Positions 1 through 4,377 of a stretch of 6,622 nucleotides of DNA are shown piece after piece. The notes under the pieces were generated by a model that was not told where the DNA came from, did no database searches, and saw only the letters and a program-made list of their open reading frames with translations. Origin of the DNA: Spirochaetales bacterium (lineage in GTDB: Bacteria; Spirochaetota; Spirochaetia; DTKZ01); the NCBI GenBank assembly GCA_031266855.1, contig JAISAF010000450.1, forward strand, positions 1-6,622. The letters are read 5' to 3'. A program made the position numbers and the translations under genes. Numbering within the stretch: the stretch's first letter is position 1; each line of letters opens with the position of its first letter.

Positions 1-251
1 AGTACCACACCGCCCGGCCCTGTCAGTACCATGTCGTAGCGCAGCGCCGCGAGCACTTCCGCAGGCAGGTCCGCCCCGCTGATAATGGCCCTGCTTCCTG
101 TGGAGGCGTCCCCGCCCAGACTGATGCTCAGGTTTCCCCCGCCGCCTTCGGGTTCGTCAGACCCCATAACAAAGTTACAGCCGCCCGCAAACGCCAACGC
201 CGCCAGCAGGCAGAGCGCCAGAAACACCGCTTTGTTCAGTCTGCGTTTCAT
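1..251 (-). CDS. Probable surface lipoprotein, N-terminal part (runs off left edge)
   Basis: The first 83 codons are visible, reading leftward from an ATG at 251-249. The N-terminus is a classic lipoprotein signal: MKRRLNK basic region, a hydrophobic core at residues 8-22, and a lipobox-like FAGGC with Cys25 as the probable lipidated residue. The -1/-3 residues (G, A) fit signal peptidase II, and the loose box is typical of spirochaetes. A Gly-rich linker (EGGGG, 35-39) follows, then a hydrophilic segment and the start of a possible beta domain (YDMVLTGPGG, 72-81). From memory, this SRA..LP..V...LRY...LTGPGG pattern resembles the N-termini of large Treponema surface lipoproteins, but I cannot name a family. 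The start is supported by a TAGGGAG ribosome binding site 9 bases upstream. The gene diverges from the operon on the right. Function beyond surface anchoring is unknown. Confidence 0.8.
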   Translation of the reverse strand, partial: MKRRLNKAVFLALCLLAALAFAGGCNFVMGSDEPEGGGGNLSISLGGDASTGSRAIISGADLPAEVLAALRYDMVLTGPGGVV

Positions 252-260
252 CGTGTATAT

Positions 261-267
261 CTCCCTA
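261..267 (-). promoter_or_regulatory. Ribosome binding site of the lipoprotein gene
   Basis: On the minus strand this reads TAGGGAG, 9 bases before the ATG at 251. It fixes the start of the lipoprotein, whose frame is otherwise seen only in part. Confidence 0.7.
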
Positions 268-305
268 TCAAGAATTTCTGTACCATTTCGTGACCGCCGG
301 ATGAC

Positions 306-332
306 ACGGGCAGATCACGGCGTCTGCCCCGT
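306..332 (-). promoter_or_regulatory. Hairpin in the probable leader of the lipoprotein mRNA
   Basis: Seven perfect pairs, GGGCAGA (308-314) with TCTGCCC (323-329), surround an 8-base loop. With one bulged C the stem extends by two pairs (306-307 with 331-332). It lies about 55 bases before the lipoprotein start and is not followed by a U run in the direction of transcription, so it is more likely a leader structure than a terminator. Its role is unknown. Confidence 0.45.
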
Positions 333-367
333 TTATGGGGAAAAAGAGGAAAATGAAAGTTTTTTGG

Positions 368-413
368 TATTGCGAACAATAAAACGCTATTGCAATTGGG
401 GGGGGGGTATTGC
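368..413. repeat. Three TATTGC copies at exact 20-base spacing, possible operator
   Basis: TATTGC occurs at 368-373, 388-393 and 408-413, that is, with an exact period of 20 bases (about two helical turns). The first copy is half of a dyad, TATTG-N4-CAATA (368-381). The second sits in a perfect 8-base palindrome, ATTGCAAT (389-396). Sites on one helix face upstream of the lipoprotein gene would suit a DNA-binding regulator, but no regulator is identified and no convincing promoter was found beside them. Confidence 0.4.
398..407. repeat. Homopolymeric G tract (10 G)
   Basis: Ten consecutive G on the plus strand (C on the lipoprotein sense strand) lie about 147 bases before the lipoprotein start, between the second and third TATTGC copies. 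Tracts of this length are prone to slipped-strand length change. In Treponema pallidum, poly-G tracts upstream of surface-protein genes tune their transcription. A similar role here is inference only. Confidence 0.6.
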
Positions 414-560
414 GCCTAACGCTTGCGCATAACACGATTTCCCGCCGCGTTACTGTTTTATATATTGAAAGCCCATTCCGTTTCATAAGCGCTCCCTGTG
501 CGTACATATTTGTAACACGCTTTTCCAAAAACAGCAAGCCCCGCACACAGAATTTTTGTA

Positions 561-613
561 ACCGCGAAGCCGAAGAAACCAGAAAAGGAAAAGATTCACC
601 GCGAAGTCGAAGA
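561..613. repeat. Purine-rich imperfect direct repeats
   Basis: ACCGCGAAGCCGAAGA (561-576) recurs at 598-613 with a single C-to-T change, at a 37-base offset. The stretch to about 650 keeps repeating GAAG/AAGAA words. It looks like a dispersed intergenic repeat rather than a gene. The open frame across it has no domain and no good start. Confidence 0.5.
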
Positions 614-743
614 CTGGCAAGAGCGAAGAAGCAAAGAAAGGAAGAAGCAAAAAAAATCTATAAAAACTTATTTAACTTTTTCGACTTGGCGGTAAAAATT
701 CTGATTTGGAGGAAGGCATAGTTCTGAGCTGCCGCTGACAAGT

Positions 744-767
744 GCAAGGCTGGAGCCTTGCTTTTAA
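744..767 (+). terminator. Hairpin with UGGA loop followed by a short T run; possible terminator
   Basis: GCAAGGC (744-750) pairs with GCCTTGC (755-761) around a TGGA loop, followed directly by TTTTAAT. The shape fits a weak rho-independent terminator on the plus strand, but no plus-strand gene ends upstream. It may instead be one member of the GGA-centred hairpin array or an attenuator in a long leader. Confidence 0.4.
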
Positions 768-770
768 TAC

Positions 771-792
771 GGCGTAGTCTGGAGACTACGCC
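771..792. repeat. Perfect 10-base inverted repeat with GG centre
   Basis: GGCGTAGTCT (771-780) and AGACTACGCC (783-792) are exact inverted copies around GG, which gives a 9-pair RNA stem with a TGGA loop. The arms differ from those of the hairpin ten bases upstream but the CTGGAG centre is the same. No T run follows. Confidence 0.7.
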
Positions 793-801
793 GAGCGGGG
801 A

Positions 802-882
802 GTGCCAGGCACCTTTTTTCGTTTCACGTAATAACGGTATATTTTAGAATGCGCTATCAGAAAACGTACCTGGCACCTTTTT
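802..882. repeat. Pair of GTGCCAGGCAC-type palindromes with T runs
   Basis: Copy one is GTGCCAGGCACC (802-813) followed by six T. Copy two is GTACCTGGCACC (866-877) followed by five T. Both are then followed by similar GTTTCACG or GTTTACG words. The core is self-complementary except for its centre base, so the copies are both direct and inverted repeats: 802-812 can pair with 866-876 with one mismatch. This looks like a small dispersed extragenic element of REP type. No transposase is present in the window. Confidence 0.55.
822..850 (+). promoter_or_regulatory. Candidate sigma-70 promoter for the operon (weak)
   Basis: The -10 candidate TAGAAT (845-850) matches TATAAT at five of six bases. 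Seventeen bases upstream is TTTCAC (822-827), which matches TTGACA at only three. It lies between the two GGCACC repeat copies. If used, transcription would start near 857 and give a structured leader of about 260 bases before the NusG-like gene. The poor -35 makes this tentative. Confidence 0.25.
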
Positions 883-891
883 AGTTTACGG

Positions 892-910
892 CACGGCGCG
901 GAGCGCCGTG
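892..910. repeat. Hairpin, 8-base GC-rich stem with GGA centre
   Basis: CACGGCGC (892-899) and GCGCCGTG (903-910) pair around GGA. It is the first of three GC-rich hairpins in the probable operon leader, and no T run follows. Confidence 0.6.
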
Positions 911-957
911 TGCGGCCGCTGTGCGGCGCGAGGGATTGGAGGGATGCGAAGCAGCCA

Positions 958-972
958 CGGCGCGTAGCGCCG
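958..972. repeat. Short hairpin, CGGCGC stem with GTA centre
   Basis: CGGCGC (958-963) and GCGCCG (967-972) pair around GTA. The core resembles the hairpins at 892 and 1008, with GTA in place of GGA. Confidence 0.5.
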
Positions 973-1016
973 GGGCCGGAGCGATAGCGGAGTCCCGGAA
1001 AGCCCGGCCCCGGCGC
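967..1016. repeat. 13-base perfect inverted repeat, alternative long stem
   Basis: GCGCCGGGGCCGG (967-979) is the exact inverse complement of 1004-1016, with 24 bases between. This stem uses the right arm of the 958 hairpin and the left arm of the 1008 hairpin, so the long stem and the two small hairpins exclude each other. That is the layout expected of either a two-state RNA leader or a nested extragenic repeat. Confidence 0.55.
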
Positions 1017-1028
1017 GGAGCGCCGGGG
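1008..1028. repeat. Hairpin, 9-base stem with GGA centre, next to a GGGGAGG sequence
   Basis: CCCCGGCGC (1008-1016) pairs with GCGCCGGGG (1020-1028) around GGA. Its right arm overlaps GGGGAGG (1025-1031), a Shine-Dalgarno-like sequence 10 bases before the upstream ATG at 1042. If that ATG is used, this stem would hide its ribosome site. Confidence 0.6.
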
Positions 1029-1119
1029 AGGCGCCCAAAATATGGGGGAAAAATTCATAGGGCTTTTGTCCCGGCTCTTCCATCTTTTTCCTGGACGTGA
1101 TATTTTTAAAACAGGTAGT

Positions 1120-1686
1120 ATGAATTATTTCGCGGTGCAGGTGAGGACCAGGGATGAGGGCAAGTTTATGGCTCTCGCGGAGAAGTCTATGGCGGCGCAG
1201 CCTTTGAAGCTGATTTTTCCTCGCAGGATGTTGAAGGTCCGGCGCAGGGGGAAATACCGGCAGGAGCTTGCTCCGCTTTTTCCTGGTTATGTTTTTCTTT
1301 TTGGTGGCGATGTTCCGCCGCAGACGTACTGGAAGATTAAGAAGGTGCCGGGGTTTTTCCGGTTTTTGAAGAGTAATTACGACATACAGCCGCTTTCTGG
1401 TGAGGAGAGGGAATTACTTGTGCATTTTCTTTCGTATGGCGAGATTGTTAAGAGTTCTACGGTTATTTTTGATGAGGATTCCCGTATTCAGGTTTTGAAT
1501 GGGCCGATGCAGGGGCTGGAGGGCCGTATTGTTAAGGTTGACAAGCGCAAGGGGCGGGCTAAAATAAAGCTTGATATGTATGGGAATAGTTTTCTTGTTG
1601 ATGTGGGTATTGAGATTATCGAGAAAATCCCTGAGGCGGCGGATGCGGGTGGCGTATCCGCTATGTCCGGTAAGGGGAATAGCTGA
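1120..1686 (+). CDS. loaP: LoaP-like transcription antiterminator (NusG paralogue)
   Basis: A 188-residue specialised NusG paralogue, expected to ride with RNA polymerase and suppress termination in its own operon. Residues 1-105 form the NGN domain: MNYFAVQVRTRDEGKF at the start, and LFPGYVFLF (about 53-61), the NusG/RfaH-family PGYVF signature. A KOW domain follows at about 122-165, with NGPMQGLEGRIVKVDKRK. This GP.xGLEGxIxKxDxRK pattern and the ending VGIEIIEK fit LoaP better than housekeeping NusG. LoaP is known from Firmicutes, Actinobacteria and spirochaetes and recognises an RNA hairpin in operon leaders. I chose the ATG at 1120 because the NGN domain begins there, although its ribosome site (AGG, 4 bases away) is poor. 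The frame stays open to an ATG at 1042 with a stronger GGGGAGG, which would add 26 residues unlike the family. The stop overlaps the next start as TGATG. Confidence 0.8.
   Translation: MNYFAVQVRTRDEGKFMALAEKSMAAQPLKLIFPRRMLKVRRRGKYRQELAPLFPGYVFLFGGDVPPQTYWKIKKVPGFFRFLKSNYDIQPLSGEERELLVHFLSYGEIVKSSTVIFDEDSRIQVLNGPMQGLEGRIVKVDKRKGRAKIKLDMYGNSFLVDVGIEIIEKIPEAADAGGVSAMSGKGNS
1672..1677 (+). promoter_or_regulatory. Ribosome binding site of the dehydratase gene
   Basis: AAGGGG lies 8 bases before the ATG at 1686 and inside the end of the LoaP-like gene. It supports the one-base TGATG overlap as the true junction. Confidence 0.6.
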
Positions 1687-3170
1687 TGGCGGGGAGCAAG
1701 AAGAATAACCGTATCTATATCATTGGCGCGGGTTTTACGGGAACAGCTATTGCTTCGGAGATTTGTGCCAAGGGCATTTTTGGGCGGGTTGTCGCTTTTC
1801 TGGATGATGACGCGGATAAAATCGGTTCAAAGATTGGGGGGGTTCCTGTTCTGGGGCCTATTGGGGAGGTGGTTTCGCTTTTGCGGCAGACGCCCGCGGA
1901 CGAGGCTCTTATCGCTATGCCTGGGGCGTCGCGGGAAAAACTGAAAGACCTTTTTCAGCTTTTAAAGAAGGCCGAGTTCGCGAAAATCCGCATTCTGCCG
2001 GGGATTTCCCAGATTGTGGAGGGCGCGGCGCATCTTATTCAGGCGCGGGAGATAGACCCTCAGGACCTTCTGGCGCGTAGTCCGGTTACTATCAATTTGA
2101 CGAAAAGCCTCGCGTATCTGCGGGGAAAGCGGGTGCTGATTACGGGGGCGGGGGGCAGTATCGGGAGCGAGCTTTCGCGCCAGCTTCTTTCGGGCGGGGC
2201 TTCGCGTTTGTACCTTTTTGGTCATGGGGAGAATAGCATTTACGAGATCGACAGGGACCTGCGTATTCTTCAGGAGGAGGGGGTGGGCGAGAAGGCAACC
2301 ATCGTACCTGTTATTGGCGATTTAAAGGACGCGGATTATACCCGGTTTATTTTTAGCCGTTTGAAGGCGGATGTCATTTTCCACTGTGCCGCGTACAAGC
2401 ATGTGCCTATGTCGGAGGCGAATCCGGTGGAGGTTATTCGCAATAATGTTTTTGGGACGCGCCATCTTGTGGAAGCCGCTTCGGAGGCGGGGTCGGAGCG
2501 TGTTGTTTTTATTTCAACTGACAAGGCTGTTGGCCCGGCTTCTGTGTATGGGGCTTCCAAAAAGATCGCGGAGGAGATTGTCGTACAGGCCCGCGCGAAA
2601 GAGGGGCTGGATTTTATTGTGGTGCGTTTTGGGAATGTCCTTGGTTCGCGCGGGAGTATTGTTCCGCTTTTTCGCAGGCAGATTCTTAAGGGGGGGCCGC
2701 TGACGATAACGCACCCGGAGGCAAGCCGTTTTTTTATGACTATTCCTGAAGCTGCGTCCCTGGTATTGCAGGCTGGCGGCGTGGGCGAGGGCGGCAACCT
2801 CTATGTTCTGGATATGGGCGATCCGCTTTTGATTAAGGACCTTGCTGAGCAGATGATACGTTTTTATGGTTTTGAGCCGGAAAAGGATATTCCTATTGTT
2901 CCGGTGGGTTTGCGGCCGGGCGAAAAATTGAGCGAAAATCTGTGGGATTCAAACGAAAAGATGGAGACCACGCGTTATAGAAAAATTAACCGTATTATCC
3001 GCGGGGAAAACGCTTTTCCCGCTGTGGATGAGCTATTGGCGAAGCTTGCGCCTGTTTGTTTCCGCGATCCGCTACAGTCCGGGCTGTACCGGAACCGCAA
3101 AATCCTTCGGGAAATCCTTTCCAGCGTTATTCCGTATTTGGAGGCGCCTGCCGATGAACCGGAATACTGA
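1686..3170 (+). CDS. Nucleotide-sugar 4,6-dehydratase, CapD/PglF/WbpM group, soluble short form
   Basis: A 494-residue extended SDR expected to convert a UDP-N-acetylhexosamine to its 4-keto-6-deoxy form, the first step to amino sugars of surface glycans. It has two Rossmann parts. The first has GAGFTG at 14-19, with a CoA_binding_3-like domain to about 140. The second is the catalytic SDR with TGAGGSIG (153-160), ISTDKAV (276-282), YGASK (288-292) and GLRPGEKL (408-415). PglF and WbpM are usually near 590-660 residues with four N-terminal membrane helices. Those helices are absent here and the protein starts straight at the first Rossmann domain, so it should be cytosolic. The catalytic position is Tyr288, giving a Ser-Tyr-Lys set, whereas WbpM is known for Met there. 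It partners the downstream aminotransferase. The sugar substrate cannot be read from sequence. Confidence 0.9.
   Translation: MAGSKKNNRIYIIGAGFTGTAIASEICAKGIFGRVVAFLDDDADKIGSKIGGVPVLGPIGEVVSLLRQTPADEALIAMPGASREKLKDLFQLLKKAEFAKIRILPGISQIVEGAAHLIQAREIDPQDLLARSPVTINLTKSLAYLRGKRVLITGAGGSIGSELSRQLLSGGASRLYLFGHGENSIYEIDRDLRILQEEGVGEKATIVPVIGDLKDADYTRFIFSRLKADVIFHCAAYKHVPMSEANPVEVIRNNVFGTRHLVEAASEAGSERVVFISTDKAVGPASVYGASKKIAEEIVVQARAKEGLDFIVVRFGNVLGSRGSIVPLFRRQILKGGPLTITHPEASRFFMTIPEAASLVLQAGGVGEGGNLYVLDMGDPLLIKDLAEQMIRFYGFEPEKDIPIVPVGLRPGEKLSENLWDSNEKMETTRYRKINRIIRGENAFPAVDELLAKLAPVCFRDPLQSGLYRNRKILREILSSVIPYLEAPADEPEY
3140..3144 (+). promoter_or_regulatory. Ribosome binding site deciding the aminotransferase start
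   Basis: GGAGG lies 9 bases before the ATG at 3154, within the end of the dehydratase gene. The same frame is open from 3028, but that upstream part overlaps the dehydratase and is unlike the family, so 3154 is preferred. Confidence 0.75.
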
Positions 3171-4377
3171 TTTTATACCTTTTGCCCGGCCTGATATTGG
3201 CAGGGGAGAGGAAGAGGCGGTTTTGCGGGTTCTGCGTTCCGGCTGGCTTACAACCGCCTCGGAGGCGAAATCCTTTGAAGAGGAGTTTGCCCGCTATGTG
3301 GGTTCGCCGTATGCCCTGGCTGTCAATTCCGCTACCGCTGGCCTGCATCTCGCCCTGGAGGCTCTTGGCACGGGGCCGGGCGACCGGGTTATTACCAGCC
3401 CCTATACCTTTACCGCCACCGCCGGTGTTATACGCCATCTGGGGGCCGATCCGCTTTTTGTGGATATAGCGCCGGGGACTTTTCATATCGATCCCCAGGG
3501 CATTGAAAACGCGATTGCGCGGGAAAATGGGGGAAAGGCGGGAGAAAAGGCGCGGGAAAAGGGAACCATCAGGGCGATTCTTCCTATTCATGTCGGGGGC
3601 GAGGTATGGGGAATGCCGGAGATTGCCGGGCTTTCGCGGGAATACGGGATTCCGGTTGTGGAGGACTCGGCGCATGCCTTCCCGTCCAGGACTGCCGGGG
3701 GCTTCGCGGGAACCCTTGGCGGGATTGGCGTGTACTCGTTTTACGCGACAAAAACGATTACCACGGGGGAGGGCGGCATGGTGGTAACGCGGAATCAGGA
3801 AGCGGCGAAACGTATGGATATGATGAGGCTTCATGGTATCGACCGGGAAGTCTGGAACCGCTATACGGAGAAGGGGGCTTCCTGGCGCTACGCTGTCATG
3901 GAAGCGGGGTTTAAATACAATATGACAGATATCGCGGCGGCGCTGGGACGGGTGCAGTTGGGACGCGCCGGGGAGTTTTTGGAAAAACGCAAGGAGATAG
4001 CCGCGCGCTACCGGCGGGCTTTCGCGGAAAGGGATTACCTTATTCCGCCCAGGGATGCCGAAGGGCATGCCTGGCACCTTTTTCTCCTGCGTATTGATGG
4101 GGAAAAACTTTCGATAAGCCGCGACGATTTTATCGATAAACTTCAGGAAGCGGGTATAGGAACGTCCGTACACTTTATTCCCCTGCACCTGCATCCTTAT
4201 TACGGGAACCGTTACGGTTTCAAAGCGGAGGATTTTCCCGCCGCTTATGCTGCCTACCAGCAGGTGATTAGCCTGCCGATTTATCCCGCGATGCGGGAAG
4301 ACCAGGTGCGGCGGGTAATAGATGCTGTGATCAGGACGGGGGATTCGGCGCGCGGGGCGGGAAGGCACAGGCAATGA
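3154..4377 (+). CDS. PLP-dependent sugar aminotransferase (DegT/DnrJ/EryC1 family)
   Basis: A 407-residue fold-type I aminotransferase that should transfer an amino group, usually from glutamate, to a keto-sugar nucleotide, most simply C4 of the dehydratase product. The N-terminal pattern IPFARPDIGRGEEEAVLRVL, followed by SGWLTT, is typical. NSATAG lies near 59-64, VVEDSAHAF carries the PLP-ring aspartate Asp171, and SFYATKTITTGEGGM places the Schiff-base lysine at Lys200. The C-terminal GIGTSVHFIPLHLHPYY is also typical. All catalytic elements are intact and the length is near normal apart from an Arg/Glu/Gly/Lys-rich insert (about 125-137), part of a 33-base partial duplication. Its start overlaps the dehydratase gene by 17 bases and its stop overlaps the next gene as ATGA. 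It resembles the ArnB/PglE/PseC set, but I cannot choose among their products. Confidence 0.92.
   Translation: MNRNTDFIPFARPDIGRGEEEAVLRVLRSGWLTTASEAKSFEEEFARYVGSPYALAVNSATAGLHLALEALGTGPGDRVITSPYTFTATAGVIRHLGADPLFVDIAPGTFHIDPQGIENAIARENGGKAGEKAREKGTIRAILPIHVGGEVWGMPEIAGLSREYGIPVVEDSAHAFPSRTAGGFAGTLGGIGVYSFYATKTITTGEGGMVVTRNQEAAKRMDMMRLHGIDREVWNRYTEKGASWRYAVMEAGFKYNMTDIAAALGRVQLGRAGEFLEKRKEIAARYRRAFAERDYLIPPRDAEGHAWHLFLLRIDGEKLSISRDDFIDKLQEAGIGTSVHFIPLHLHPYYGNRYGFKAEDFPAAYAAYQQVISLPIYPAMREDQVRRVIDAVIRTGDSARGAGRHRQ
4359..4365 (+). promoter_or_regulatory. Ribosome binding site of the xanthine-dehydrogenase-like gene
   Basis: GGGAAGG lies 8 bases before the ATG at 4374 and supports that start, which overlaps the aminotransferase stop by four bases (ATGA). 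Confidence 0.65.

Larger units (their letters stand above)
252..1119. other. Long divergent intergenic region, no credible gene
   Basis: The open frames here have no recognisable domain, lack good ribosome binding sites and run through hairpins and repeats, so I regard none as a gene. From left to right it holds: the lipoprotein leader with one hairpin (about 306-332); an AT-rich patch with three TATTGC copies and a G tract (368-413); an AT-rich stretch with nothing recognisable (about 430-555); purine-rich direct repeats (561-650); two UGGA-loop hairpins (744-792); a GTGCCAGGCAC repeat pair with a possible promoter between the copies (802-882); and GC-rich GGA/GTA-centred hairpins (892-1028). 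The last 90 bases before 1120 are an open extension of the NusG-like frame. Confidence 0.7.

Noticed and set aside
340..415. Sigma-70 promoter for the lipoprotein gene
   Set aside because: TTGCAA and TTGTTC were tried as -35 on the minus strand, but no acceptable -10 lies 16-18 bases away.
85..432. Plus-strand open frame of 115 codons
   Set aside because: It lies opposite the lipoprotein gene, runs through the G tract and has no domain or ribosome site.
268..546. Minus-strand open frame of 92 codons upstream of the lipoprotein gene
   Set aside because: It crosses the C tract and the TATTGC sites, has no recognisable domain, and ends just before the lipoprotein ribosome site.
410..721. Plus-strand open frame of 103 codons
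   Set aside because: Its middle is the purine-rich direct repeat, giving a Lys/Arg/Glu-rich low-complexity product. No family resemblance and no credible start.
744..767. Firm rho-independent terminator
   Set aside because: The stem and short T run fit, but no plus-strand gene precedes it and the T run is broken after four. Listed only as a possible terminator.
740..1030. CRISPR array
   Set aside because: The repeats are individual inverted repeats with different arms and irregular spacing. There is no constant direct repeat with unique spacers and no cas gene.
786..1083. Two minus-strand open frames across the GC-rich hairpins
   Set aside because: They are Arg/Pro/Gly/Ala-rich by-products of the inverted repeats. 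No ribosome site or domain.
1042..1119. Upstream start of the LoaP-like gene at 1042
   Set aside because: The ribosome-like GGGGAGG is good, but the added 26 residues do not resemble the NGN domain and the sequence comes from the repeat arm. Kept as an alternative, not chosen.
3127..4374. Minus-strand open frame of 415 codons opposite the aminotransferase
   Set aside because: The plus strand encodes a complete aminotransferase with all motifs. The minus frame is Arg/Pro-rich with no domain and is a shadow.
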